A DNA stretch of 64,000 nt, taken from NCBI GenBank assembly GCA_963576565.1, contig OY755038.1, positions 202,651,013-202,715,012 of the forward strand, in the 5' to 3' direction. The translations under genes were made by a program, and so were the position numbers. The notes below the pieces were generated by a model, which was given only the letters and a program-made list of their open reading frames with translations, had not been told where the DNA came from and did no database searches. The DNA comes from Aspidapion aeneum (lineage: Eukaryota; Arthropoda; Insecta; Coleoptera; Brentidae). Positions within the stretch are counted from its first letter, which is position 1. Every line of letters begins with the position of its first letter. Shown here piece by piece: positions 11,500-22,085 of the stretch.

Positions 11500-12002
11500 C
11501 GAGGGGTGAACAGCTCTCACAATCGGTGTACACATTTCTCACAATCTTTACACAATCCCTCCCAATCACTCACAATCTGTCACAATCTTACCACAATCCT
11601 TCACAATCCCTCACAATCCTTCACCATCCCTCACAATCTTTACACAATCCCTCCCAATCTTACCACAATCCCTCACAATCTTTCACAATCCTTCATCCCA
11701 CAATCCTTCACAATCTTTACACAATCTGTCCCAATCACTCACAATCTTACCACAACCCCTCACAATCTGACCACAGTCTTTCACAATCCCTCGCAAAGGA
11801 ACCTAGAGACATGATGACCTTTTTTTTTGGTCGCAAGAATTTTTGATGGGCTGTCGTCCCCCCGCCCCGTCATGCACGCTACACCGCTGCACAGTCCTCC
11901 ACAATCCCTTACAATCTTACCACAATCCCTCACAATCTTAGCAAAAGATTTGAGGATTTTCACTATCGGTGTACACATTTTGGGTTAGCTTTTCACCCCT
12001 TG
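11500..12002 (+). mobile_element. Decamer-array TIR element, copy 1
   Basis: The left end is CGAGGGGTGAACAGCT and the right end is AGCTTTTCACCCCTTG, inverted copies of each other. The flanks GTTCTGCC (11492-11499) and ATTCTGCC (12003-12010) are an 8-bp target duplication with one mismatch. A TGTACACATTT motif lies near both ends. The centre is an array of CACAATCCCT-type 10-bp units, interrupted at about 11800-11896 by a segment with the GACC-T-run-GGTC module and a C run. No transposase is present. Open frames across the array come from the repeat, not from a gene. Confidence 0.85.
11515..11798. repeat. CACAATCYYT decamer array
   Basis: About 25-28 units of a degenerate 10-bp motif (CACAATCCCT, CACAATCTTA, CCCAATCACT), mostly in strict 10-bp register with occasional 1-2 base slips. 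A few further units follow the inserted segment at 11896-11942. Confidence 0.9.
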
Positions 12003-12010
12003 ATTCTGCC

Positions 12011-12769
12011 CGAATATGGAAGGCAGGTAACTAGCAAAAAAAACAAAATACGTTTTTTGTTACCTACCAGTTAACCAGCCAGTTAATCTTAAATTATTTT
12101 ATATTTTGCGCCCACATTCCACCTAAAAGAAGTAATTTAATAATTTTCTCGAAAAACTAAACCTTTGCTAGGTAGATTTTCCATAAATTTGTTAATTTGC
12201 GGATTCCATCTTTCTCTATAGTGGGCAGAATTAATTTTAACCAAGCAAAGCACACGCATGCATATGCATGTGCAAGGGATGCGGACCTAACACGTGATGC
12301 CTCCTTGTTCTGTCTCTCTCATTCTTACAGCGCCAGCGGTCTGCAGAATCAAACTTCTGTCAAAAATCCAAAAATGCTTAGCCTTTTTTTATCCCAATAG
12401 CCATAATAGAAATAAATCACACCGCCCTCTACAAAATTCTTATGGAACAGCTATAAGGAAAATATTAGATAAGAAATGCGCGATAATGCAGTATATGCAA
12501 TTAATATTTCTTACGACGTATTTAGAATAAAAATTAATGAAAAAATGCTTAATATGGATATTTTTGTTGAATATGTCATGAGGTTCAAGTTACTTAAAAT
12601 ATGATGATGTGAAAAAAAAGTGTTTTAAATTTTATCTCTCTTTTTATATTTTCCATATGGGCACGTTACTAAAACTTAACCTCAGTCTTTATCTAACCTA
12701 AATTCAAAACGTCAGTGTGATACTTATGGTTGTATAGCTACTGTAAATTTTTTAACTCAACGAATCAGT
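12011..12769. other. No gene recognised
   Basis: The sequence is AT-rich. Short frames at 12197-12530 show no similarity I recognise and lie in sequence without splice or promoter signals that would support them. Confidence 0.5.
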
Positions 12770-12912
12770 CAGTTTTTACAACTTTTAAAGAAAATTATTT
12801 CAACAAGAATGCCTTGCCGAGTTGATTTCGGTTTTCGGTAATGAAGCACCACATCACTCGACAGTTTCTCGCTGGTATATGGAGAATTCAAGCGTGGACG
12901 GATTACCCTTAG

Positions 12913-13158
12913 TGCATTGGCGGTGCGTGTTGTAAAACTTTGGGGGAGCACACCCAAAAAAAAATTGCGGCGTAAGCGAAAAATTTTTGTAGTGCCATGC
13001 CCAACTTTTTGGGCCATCGAGTAACTACGAAATCAGAACAATACGGCCCGACCGATAACGCTAAGGGCACTAATTTAAGGTGCACGTAAGCTAGTTTTAA
13101 GTAAAATTTGGGAGTGCACAAGTATATGTACACTTATGGAGGAACCTGCCTGCCTTAG
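12913..13158. mobile_element. About 240-bp insertion in mariner with CCTTAG TSD
   Basis: The mariner reading frame leaves off after CCTTAG (12907-12912) and resumes after a second CCTTAG (13153-13158), so the intervening DNA is an insertion with a 6-bp target duplication. The insert has no recognised coding sequence and no strong terminal inverted repeat. Confidence 0.65.
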
Positions 13159-13888
13159 CCACGATCCAAGGCCAGGGCACCAAAACCGGCTGTTACCCAC
13201 GAAAACATCGATGCTGTGCGCATGCTTATCACGGAAGATCGACATGTGACATATCGCGAGATTGAGGCTTCATTGGGGATTTCAAAGACCTCAATTATTC
13301 AAAGAGATTTGCATGAAGAATTAGAGGTAAGAAAATTAGTTTCCCGCCGGATATCTGTTAATCGAAGACAGAAAGTGAGGCAGAGAACTCCAAAAACGTG
13401 TACAGCATTGTCAGTGGCGATAAATCATGGATTTACCCGAACCGAACCGAACCGTCAGTGTTTGGGTGTTCCAAGATGAAGAAAAGCCAACAAACGTCAT
13501 CCGTTCTCGAAGTGTATCCAAAAATCGCGACATTTGCTTCAAAAGCAGGTCATGTTGCAACAATTCCTCTGAAAGATCAAATGACTGTTACTGCCGATTG
13601 CTACATCACCATTTGTTTGCCGAAAGTCATCGCTGAGCTTCGAAAAACGAACCCCAAACGACGAATCATGCTCTACCAAGAAAATGCAAGTTCGCACAAA
13701 GCACAAAAAACCATTGAATTTTTAACCCAACAAAACGTCGAATTGTTGGACCATCCTCCATACAGTCCCGATTTAAGTCCCAAGATTTCTATACATTTCC
13801 GAAAATCAAGAATGGGCTACGTGGTCAAAGGTTTCAGTTGCCAGAGGAAGCAGTCGACGCCTTCAAGAATGTAATTTTGACAGTAACG

Positions 13889-14481
13889 CGGGGTCTACAC
13901 AACGTTTTGCCTGACGTTTTACTTGATCAGGTAAAACGGATCAGGCAAAACCTTTTGTGTAGACAATAAAACGTACTAGGACTGAAGTCGGACCTGTTGA
14001 ACTGATCGGTAGAGGCTTTGTTTCCGGTAAAACGTCAGTTTTAGCGGCATTTCTTGTGGTAGTGCATACAATTATAATTCCTTTCGAGTGCAACTTAGAA
14101 GTTGGTATACGAACCGTCCGACATTAGATAAGATACTTTTCCTCCCTCCACTAATTTTTAATATGTTTTAAACAAATAGTCCCGACATGTTTCGTAAGCA
14201 GAAACTTACATCTTCAGGGGACATTATCAAACTAAATCAGCACAACATTTTGAAAAACTGGTTAAAAAACTATGTTTAGCTACTGAAACGGTTAAGTCAT
14301 AGACATTTAAAACAAAAAACATTATTGACAAAAGCAGTGCTTCCTCCATGGTGTATCAAAAACTGATCTAAAAACGTACGTTAAAACTATCAAGTGTGTA
14401 CGCTAGTCTTTCAACTGTCATACTTGACCCTTTTGACTGACAGGCAAGACGTAAAGTAAAATGATATGTCTAGACCGGGCT
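13889..14481. mobile_element. 593-bp insertion in mariner flanked by TAACG
   Basis: The mariner reading frame stops at TAACG (13884-13888) and resumes at TAACG (14482-14486). The ends are imperfect inverted repeats (GGTCTACACA and TGTCTAGACC). The first 80 bases fold on their own into a hairpin (GTCTACACAACGTTTTGCC with its complement near 13945-13968). A phrase about 14180-14220 (CCCGACATGTTTCG ... CATCTTCAGGGG) is a word I have seen in dispersed insect repeats. No transposase is present. Confidence 0.65.
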
Positions 14482-14600
14482 TAACGAGTGAAAGCTTTGA
14501 CAACTGGTTTGAGCGCGTGGAGAATAGTTCTAGAAACAATAAAGTCTTTAAAAGTTATCTACTATTTTATTCCTGCTGTATATACAAAACTTAAATGACA

Positions 14601-15022
14601 ACCCTCGTACTATAGGTATATCGAAAAAATTACTGAAACGGGGGTATATTTTTGCTACCATATAAGAGTAGTTTGCATGTCTTGCACCCATAAAGGTAAA
14701 ACGAGCTTTTTGGAAAATTAATTGCAGAATGAGTTCCTTTAAAGCCTGGGGGTTTGACGGTGGAGACCGAAGCTTGTCACGCTTGATCGGATTATATCCT
14801 TTATGGCATCCCCCTTCTCATTCATTATTGCCATTTTACTATCTAGACACCCTTTATAAAAATTGTCTGCAAAACAGTCAATTACTGTAAATAAATAATT
14901 GATTACCCAGAATAGAGATGCTTAAATTAATTTGTAGCAACATTTAAAAACTAAGGAAGATGGGTTGTATTAGTTTAGGCCCTACGTCTGAGATTTGAGC
15001 GATATTCTGCGTATTAATGAGA
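14601..15022. other. No gene recognised
   Basis: This is AT-rich single-copy-looking sequence between the mariner remnant and the second decamer-array element. Confidence 0.5.
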
Positions 15023-15046
15023 CAACTACCCGAGGGGTCATCAGCT

Positions 15047-15467
15047 TTCAACAGTACTGTACAAATTTCACAACAGGACCCGACAGTATCACGACAGGAC
15101 CCAACAGTACTCGACAGTACACGACAGTACCCAACAGTACTCGACAGTACCCAACAGTACTCGACAGTACACGACAGTACCCAACAGTACACGACAGTAC
15201 CTAACAGTACTCAACAGGACCCAACACTACTCGACAGTACCCAACAGTACTCAACAGTACACGACAGGACCCAACAGTACTCGACAGTACCCCACACCCA
15301 ACAGTACTCGACAGTACCCAACAGTACTCAACAGTACACGACAGGACCCAACAGTACTCGACAGTACACGACAGTACCCAACAGTACTGAACAGGACCCA
15401 ACAGTACTCGACAGTACACGACAGTACCCAACAGTACTCAACAGGACCCAACAGTACTCGACACTAC
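15047..15467. repeat. ACAGTACYCR decamer array
   Basis: About 40 units of 10 bp, chiefly ACAGTACTCG, ACAGTACCCA, ACAGTACACG and ACAGGACCCA, often alternating so that a 20-bp dimer is visible. The array continues after the insert at 15797-15960. The ACAGGAC form links this array to those of copies 3, 4 and 5. Confidence 0.92.
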
Positions 15468-15796
15468 CATGGGCGCACCCAGGGGGGGCCCCGGGGTCCG
15501 GGCCCCCCACAAGCCTTAGATTTTTTAATATATTCTACATACTTGATGATTAAACATGAAAAATACCTTAAAATTTGACACCAGGAGGCTTCGGGCCCCC
15601 CTCGCAACTACCCCAAGCAGTGGCGTAGTTGCAAAAAGACATGATGACCTTTTTTTTTGGTGGCAACTTTTTTGAGGGCGCGCTTTGTAGCTGTCGGGCC
15701 CCCCCACACATGATGACCTTGTTTTTTTTTTGTTTTTTTTTTGTTCTTCTTCGTAGCTGTCGGGCCCCCCCAAGACACATTCCTGGGTGCGCTACT
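15468..15796. mobile_element. GC-rich element nested in the decamer array
   Basis: The ends GGGCGCACCCAGG and CCTGGGTGCGC are inverted, and GACACTAC occurs at both junctions (15460-15467, 15797-15804) as an 8-bp duplication, as for hAT elements. It contains long G and C runs, a CAGTGGCGTAG word at 15617, and two copies of a module ATGATGACC-T-run followed by GTAGCTGTCGGGCCCCCC (about 15640-15702 and 15709-15770). Confidence 0.75.
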
Positions 15797-16013
15797 GACA
15801 CTACACGACAGGACCCAACAGTACACGACAGTACTCAACAGGACCCAACAGTACACGACAGTACTCAACAGGACCCAACAGTACTCGACAGGACCCAACA
15901 GTACTCGACAGTACCCAACAGTACTCAACAGGACCCAACAGTACACGACAGGACCCAAGTCCTGTTGGACGCTGTACAAAATTTTAGGGTGCCGATGACC
16001 CCTCGCAACTACC

Positions 16014-16736
16014 CCAAACATTTTACGATGGGAAACAAGCCCCCGCCAGGGAGGCCCCCTCCTTAAACGTGCTTTTTGGTAGTATTTTGCTAATAATCAT
16101 TTTTCTAGCTCACACAGCAATGGCTAGATAAGATATGACTTTCGACGACAAAACAAATTTTTTTTTTTAATAACGCCGAAAATGTGATATTTGGGTCTAT
16201 TTTGACCTGTCTTAGCAATATTATTCGTGATGTCTGTCATTTTGGGTCGCGGATTTTACACTTTGTTACCGTTATTGTTATTACTGAGTCTGCGCACTAA
16301 CAGCTTCTCGCTCCTTTTCGTTATTTACGGTAACGGTGCCCGTTACTTACGGTGGGCGTCCTTTAATGTTACCGTTATTTTTTAAGGTAAGTTTTGTATT
16401 GTTTTTTTAATGCTGTTGAATTTTTCGTAGTTCGAAGTTCGGTAGTTTGGTTGTGTGCTAATAGGCTAGCATGAATCAGATCCGTCACGGATCCATTTTT
16501 TCAGTACCAAAAAAGGGTAAATTTTTATTATTTCTTGTGGTATCCGTTCTTTATCCTCGTTTGGGTGTCCTTTGTACTCCTTAGCTGCCAAGCTTAAGGC
16601 GGGCAATTAGGACACCTGAAGGAGGTAAAAGGAATTAAGCTCTCAATTTAAAAAAGTCATTTTGAAATACAGTAAATCCATCATAAAACGGCACCGACTG
16701 ACTTCTACTTACAATTCACAATCAACGCTTCTAGTA
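16014..16736. repeat. Fragments of a dispersed repeat, no gene
   Basis: The piece near 16105 (CTAGCTCACACAGCAATGGCTAG) resembles 4378-4400, and 16470-16500 resembles the ends of the 4.7- and 31.9-kb repeats. The rest, including CGGTAACGG words near 16267-16390, shows no gene. Confidence 0.45.
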
Positions 16737-17414
16737 CAGTAGACTCGCGTTGGTGTGAACACACGCTTATGTGAACCTCCCAGTAGTGTGAACAGTGAAG
16801 ATCAATGTATTATAGTAGTATAAAGAATAACGAGTCTAGATCGTATAAAAACGGAAAAGAGGTGTTATTCAAATGGTAAAATTTAGGGGAATTACTGAGA
16901 ATTACTCAGTTTTAATTCGTTTTTGTGTAAATACTAGTACCATTTCATGTTTTGCTTTGTAAAATGGTAAAAACCAAGAAGTTTTTAATTCTTGCTCCCA
17001 GAGGTAAGTTTGGAAGGCGAATCTGAGAACGATCTGAAGACACCTAAAAAAGTAGCAGTAAAGTAGGTTTTGGAATCACTTTAAGTGGTTACATTATAGT
17101 TAGAAACAAACAACATATGGAGACCGAGCGGTAGCCATTGGTCAGCTAGATAAGTACGGATTATGTAAATTTTGAAGTTTCATAAAAATTCATAATTGTA
17201 GTATTTGTCGATACTTTAAATTGTCATTTTCAGCAGAAACTTATAGATTTGCTCTAAATTATAAGAATAGTTACATTTAAAAGTTGATAGGTATGGATTT
17301 ATTATATCTTACCAATAATATTTCGGTTTTAGAATAGACCTTCCGTGGTGTGAACGGTCTCCATGGTATGAACGTGCAGATTTTTTTCGTGTTCACACTA
17401 GCGCGAGTCTACTC
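16737..17414. mobile_element. 678-bp TA-flanked element (pogo-like ends)
   Basis: The terminal repeats match over about 25 bp (AGTAGACTCGCG, then GTGTGAACAC), with TA on both sides (16735-16736, 17415-17416). The word GTGTGAAC recurs several times inside near both ends. TA duplication and the CAGTAGACTCGCG style of end suggest the Tc1/mariner-pogo group. There is no transposase, so it is non-autonomous. Confidence 0.8.
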
Positions 17415-17705
17415 TATTAATACGTTAATCATGACAAAATAAAATCTTAGTTGTAAAAGCACTTAATTGGAGTCAGTTAACTACCTAGCAACGCACGTGC
17501 AAGCCAATTAGCTCAAATTTCAGGAACATTCACCATCATGCTGGGGCACACACATACCTAATATCTGAGTCGCCGGTGGGTCCATTTCGGGTGTTCCCAC
17601 TCGAGCGGAACGAATATTCGTACGAGCAGCGGCGCGGCGGCTCCATAAGGTCATTTGATCAATGACCTTCAAAAATAATGTCTCTTATAATGAGTTTAAT
17701 AATTT

Positions 17706-18008
17706 ATGATATACACCATATATACACTAAAGTTTGCTGAAGACCAAGTAATTGTAGCTAATGATAAAGAAGACATGGAGTATATGATGAGAAAGTTAAC
17801 GGACGAATATCAAAAGTGGGGGTTAATAGTGAACGTGGACAAGACACAGTACTTAGGTATTGGAGAGGAATCAAGTGAGTTAGAACTAGACAATCGGCAA
17901 ACAATATCTCCATGCAATGAGTATGTATACTCGGGTGTCACATTTGATGAGATAGGAACAGACTGTAAAGAACTGGAAAAAAGAATAGTAAAAGCAATAG
18001 ATGGCTGG
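17706..18008 (+). pseudogene. Non-LTR reverse transcriptase fragment, family X copy 1
   Basis: It reads KFAEDQVIVANDKEDMEYMM, the catalytic-loop region of reverse transcriptase with the usual ADD changed to AED. Then come WGLIVNVDKTQYLGIG, a conserved GVTF step and ELEKRIVKA. The fragment is truncated on both sides; unrelated sequence follows after about 18008. Three more fragments of the same family lie at 24812, 37505 and 41375. This copy keeps the frame across the A-rich ELEKRI codons, where copies 2 and 3 have lost one base. The clade (RTE-like or another endonuclease-type LINE) is not certain. Confidence 0.8.
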
Positions 18009-21000
18009 GAACATTCCATTTTCACATTTTTCAAGCAAGGCATTTCTTCTCTTAAATCAAACTTATTAATTTCTTATTTAGAAAGCCATATTTTCATGTT
18101 TCCAGCAAAAAACAATACTTTTTAAAAACAACAAGGCTTTAATTTTCTCAACTCGAAAGAAGTAATTTTCTCGGCTTGAAATAAGCGTTATCTCAATTTG
18201 AAATATTTTATTGTATTAAAAGCGCACTCTATCTTCTCTTTACTATATTTTCGGTTTTGTAGCTTTTGGTTATCTAACTAACGACTACATAACCGAGTTC
18301 TAAGGAAAAACTAAAAGTATACTACAGTGCCGTGCGGGAAAGTTACTTTTTATACGACTGTCTTGTAAAAGGGGGTTTTGCGCACGGAGAACACGATCTG
18401 AAAATTGCATTTTTGCGCACGCCTAGGTCATTTCTGCATACGGGTCTCCCGTCATTGTGATTTTTGTTGTTGTCACCCATCAATATAAGTTGGCTTAGTT
18501 CCGTAGCAACCGTCACTGCTCGTATGTTTTGTTGATTAGATACGCCAAAAAATTGTTGAATTTTTAAAGTTTTGTTGTAAAAATGTCGGAAATAAAAACA
18601 AGTTAAATTAAAATTTGATTTTTCTTTCTTTATTAGCAGTCGTATAAAAAGTATTGTAAAAAACTCGTTTGAAAACCTCTTTGCACACTCCCTCGACTTG
18701 TAGACCTCGCCTTCGACTCGGTCTACCAAACTGTCTCGATTGTATGCAAAGAGTCGTTTTCAAACCTTGTTGTTTAATAGTTATTTAAACAACAAACACA
18801 TTCTATTTAAATGAATTAACCTTCGAGTCCCTGAACTGTACGCACCTGTACGAAAGTTATGATGCACGAAACAGAACGATTTTGTTTGCGCTCAAAAGTA
18901 AACTCTTGAAAAAGGAAAATACGTATATTTATGTTGTAATATCTACTACACTTACACTTAGGCTAATATAGGCAAACAAAAATCTACAAAGGAGTTTTAT
19001 TAGGAATAATAAATTAAATACCGGATTTGATGCGGTCAGAATTTTGACCACTAATTATTCCAAAAAAAAAACAAATTGTCATTCTGAGTTTTTATCGTAA
19101 AAACGATATAAAAGATCGTACTTAATAACACTATCTTTTATGACTTTAAATTCGTCAAATCAATTAATTTTTTGTTTATTCCGATAAATCAAGATTGTGA
19201 TACCGTGAACACTTTAAAAGAAACCAAAATAAAAAGATCGCACGAGAAATGTTCAATCTTGCAAAATGTCGCCCATTTGGCTTCTTGACAAGAGTATTTG
19301 GCGTGGAATTGAGAATTCAGACTGCCTCGAGGGACTTGGAGACTGCCTGTCCTGCGGTTAGGTAAATAAAATTTTAGGAAAAAGCAAAAGTAAAAAAATA
19401 CTAGGTCATTGTTTTAAAAAGCATCAGAAATGCGATCTAAATATATTAAAGCAAGCAAGCTCGTGTAGATTGAAGCGAATATTGTTCAAAACATGCAAAT
19501 CCTGGATATTCCGCGGATAGTCGCGAGCAGAAGATATGAGGGGTGAATGTTATATTACAAATAATTTTTTCATCGACTATTAACACCCCTAGATTTTGAC
19601 CCAGATCCGCGCTTGCCAGGTATCTACCTACACTGCCTTTATTTTAGTGTAGAATAACAGATACTTACGTAAGTAACATATGAAATTTAAAACAAATTTG
19701 TGAAGGTGTAAAGTTAAACGACTAAACAAAAAGTTTAACGGGTAAATAATCTTCAACTGGGAGACTCTGCATTTCTGATTTTTAATGATTCAGCTCGACC
19801 ATAACCAAAAAATGAAATAAGATGAACTTTGTTTATATTTTGTTAAGTTCGGCGTTTGGCTACAATGTATAAAATAATTTAAAAAAAAACGTCGATTTTA
19901 GCATCTTTACAAAAAAAACGGCGATATTTTGACACGTGTGCAAAATTTTAGGTAATTATATAAGTTTGCTCGTCAACTATAATATATCTGCTCATTGTAC
20001 CAAATTTCAAAAATGTATCCCGATAGGGAGCTTGATTGTTATTTTTAAAACGTTGAAACGGTAAAAAAGTACCCTTTTTAAAAAAAACATGGCCTACTAG
20101 AATAAGTAATTGCATACAGAGCGCCACCCCGCAGATAGACAAATGTGATATTTTTTTATTTAGAAATATATAAGAAACAAACTGTATTACCAGATATAAT
20201 CTGCTTCAGTAGAAATGGGAATGTTATGAGGTAAAAACTGACAAAATTGAAATAAAACCAAAAGACACCAAATAGGCATTTTTAATATTTCTCATTACTT
20301 GTGTGGCTTATCCTTGTATCTAGAATTTTTTTTTTGTGAAAGAACCCTAAACCTACTTTAAGCTGGTGCTTAATTCATTTAAATGATTAAAATGATTTTA
20401 AAGAAAATTTGATTACTCCAAGTCAATATCTTCAAGAAAATGCGATTTTGCTCGGTTTTTGGCATCACAAAAACTTATTGTGTTTCCCCTGTAGCATATT
20501 TTATTTTTTATGATTTTTTAGTAGCAGAGAAACCCCAAAAACTTTCTGTTGAAAATTGAAAAAATAAAATATATATTTTTTTAAAAATATCAAATTTTCT
20601 AGAAAAACTAAATACTTGCTCATATTTTTTCATAATTTCAAAAAAAATTGTAATAATGTAATTCATCATGTTATTAGACATTTTAACAGCTTTTAAAAAA
20701 TGTAGGCAGCATATACAGTTTAGTCCCGGTTGTGAAGAAATATAATAAATAAGAAACTTATGTTTGAAGAAATTCCGTATCTCAGTAAATCGCCTCTGCG
20801 CCACAGAAAAGTTAACAAAAAACTTAACGGAGTAGGTTTTTGGAACCGTGGAAGGGTACTGTATATGTGTACAAAGTTTGGAAGAGTTTTTTGCCTGCTC
20901 TAGGACATTCGGACCGAATAACAAGATAAAAATTCGTTAGTTCGGTTTGGTTTGGCTTGTGCAATTTCGAACTTCTATCAAAATTTCCGCTTTCCCCACA

Positions 21001-21240
21001 AATTTCTGAATATTAATTGTTTTCATTTGTTTTAGGTAAGTGTTAATGTGTCATCCAAGAAGAAGCTGGAAAAAAATAGATAAATACCTGGAATGGAAGT
21101 AAGGTATATTGTAAATTTTTTTAGTTTGCTGTAATTTTTAGAAAAAAATCCCGAAAGATTACTAAAAAGTCATTCGATTTTTTAAAAATCGAATTGTATG
21201 AAAAAGTAGAATCAATGCGTATCTTGGTGTTTTTAAAAAT
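18009..21240. other. Long AT-rich stretch without a supported gene
   Basis: Frames of up to 138 codons occur on the minus strand at 18343-18729 and 20508-20924, but neither resembles a protein I recognise. The first overlaps an inverted repeat (CTTTTTATACGACTG at 18348, its complement at 18641). The start near 18328 (CCGTGCGGGAAAG) is related to the GTGCGGTAA repeats. Confidence 0.5.
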
Positions 21241-21246
21241 ATTATA

Positions 21247-21480
21247 CTACCGTCGTCCCTAAGAAGAAAACCGGATGTAGAAATTTTATGTTTTGAAAAA
21301 AAACTGGTTTAAAATGCATAGTTTTTTATTATCTTATAATTTTGAAACAAAAATTTTAAAAAATAAAACCGCATCACTTTTATTTTAAAATTATTAGACA
21401 ATAAAAAGTATAAAACTTTTAACCCGGTTTTCTCAAAACGTAAAATTTCTTCATGCGGCTTTCCTCTTAGGGACGGAACT
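21247..21480. mobile_element. Fold-back element, about 234 bp
   Basis: The left arm (CGTCCCTAAGAAGAAAACCGG, read from 21253, then AAATTTTATGTTTTGA) is the inverted partner of the right arm ending TTAGGGACGG (about 21410-21477). The inner 90 bases are AT-rich. No target duplication was secure. Confidence 0.6.
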
Positions 21481-21916
21481 ATACAGGATGTAGCAATAAG
21501 TTATCTAGAAAACTATTTAGCTAAAAAAACTGTTTTTATTAAAATGCAAATCAAAATATTGATGAAAATAAATAAAAATCACATTTCCATTTAAATATCC
21601 GTTGCAATAATTGTCAAAAACTCGTGCTGAACATGCGCCCTATTATTATTGAGCAAAATTTATATTTTAATATTTTTTTGCAAAATGTTTTTTTTTTTTT
21701 TTAATAACGATTTTGGCACAGCGTCTATAAAAGTTTAGAAGTCACCAAATGATAATTTTTTTCCTACAAATGATAAATTGGCACTTTTGCTCTATCACGA
21801 ATAACTGTTTTATTTAGTGCCAGCCTTAAGCCCCTCATAGCCACACATGCATATCGTACGTTTTGTCTGTACAGTTTCAAGTCGTCATGCAAGATGGAGT
21901 GTGTATGGTATCAAGT

Positions 21917-22072
21917 CTTCCGTTTTATTGATTGTGTTCCGTCAATGGTCTTTGTGTTCTGTCAATTGTTTGGCTTGAAGAAAATCAGCTATGTCTTCGG
22001 TTTTGTTGATTGTGTTTCCTCAATGGTCTTTGTGTTGTGTCAATTGTTTGGCTTGAAGCAAATCAGCTATGC
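21917..22072. repeat. Tandem duplication, two 78-bp units
   Basis: Two adjacent copies of a 78-bp unit differ at about nine positions (first begins CTTCCGTTTTATTGATTG, second CTTCGGTTTTGTTGATTG). Because 78 is a multiple of three, one frame stays open over both, but the translated text is not a protein I recognise. Confidence 0.8.
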
Positions 22073-22085
22073 ACACCTATGTTAA

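Larger units (their letters stand above)
12770..14600 (+). pseudogene. Mariner transposase pseudogene split by two insertions
   Basis: Four pieces of one mariner-family transposase can be read in order. At about 12777-12906 is the first helix-turn-helix (FGNEAPHHSTVSRWY). At 13159-13380 comes the second DNA-binding helix (DRHVTYREIEASLGISKTSI). At 13398-13883 is the DDD catalytic core, with SGDKSWIY around the first acidic residue, GHVATIPL, NASSH and the YSPDL box holding the third. At 14487-14590 is the C-terminus (SFDNWFERVE). The second catalytic aspartate reads as glutamate (YQENASSH). The linker between the DNA-binding and catalytic parts is deleted, and there are several frameshifts. 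Insertions at 12913-13158 and 13889-14481 interrupt it. The family was a cut-and-paste transposase acting in the nucleus; this copy is dead. Terminal repeats were not identified. Confidence 0.85.
15031..16005 (+). mobile_element. Decamer-array TIR element, copy 2
   Basis: The left end CGAGGGGTCATCAGC and the right end CGATGACCCCTCG are inverted. The flanks are a perfect 8-bp duplication CAACTACC (15023-15030, 16006-16013). Subterminal TGTACAAATTT and TGTACAAAATTT motifs are present. The centre is a long 10-bp array, split by an inserted element at 15468-15796. A second CCCCTCGCAACTACCCCAA, matching the right-hand junction, occurs at about 15597-15615, so part of this end has been duplicated inside the insert. 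It is the longest of the five copies. Confidence 0.9.

Noticed and set aside
11394..11846. A 150-codon frame across the CACAATC array
   Set aside because: Same cause as above: repeat-generated openness, with a second frame also open over the same DNA.
11515..11942. CRISPR-like array
   Set aside because: Units are 10 bp with no spacers, in a eukaryotic transposon-rich context.
15017..15553. Long open frames on both strands across the 15-16 kb array (up to 178 codons)
   Set aside because: The 10-bp unit contains no stop in any frame on either strand, so open frames are an automatic result of the repeat and not evidence of a gene.
18343..18729. Minus-strand 128-codon frame as a host gene
   Set aside because: It overlaps an inverted repeat and GTGCGG-type repeat text, and the translation is not recognisable.
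20508..20924. Minus-strand 138-codon frame as a host gene
   Set aside because: Strongly AT-driven composition (Phe/Lys/Ile/Asn), no recognisable motif, no supporting signals.
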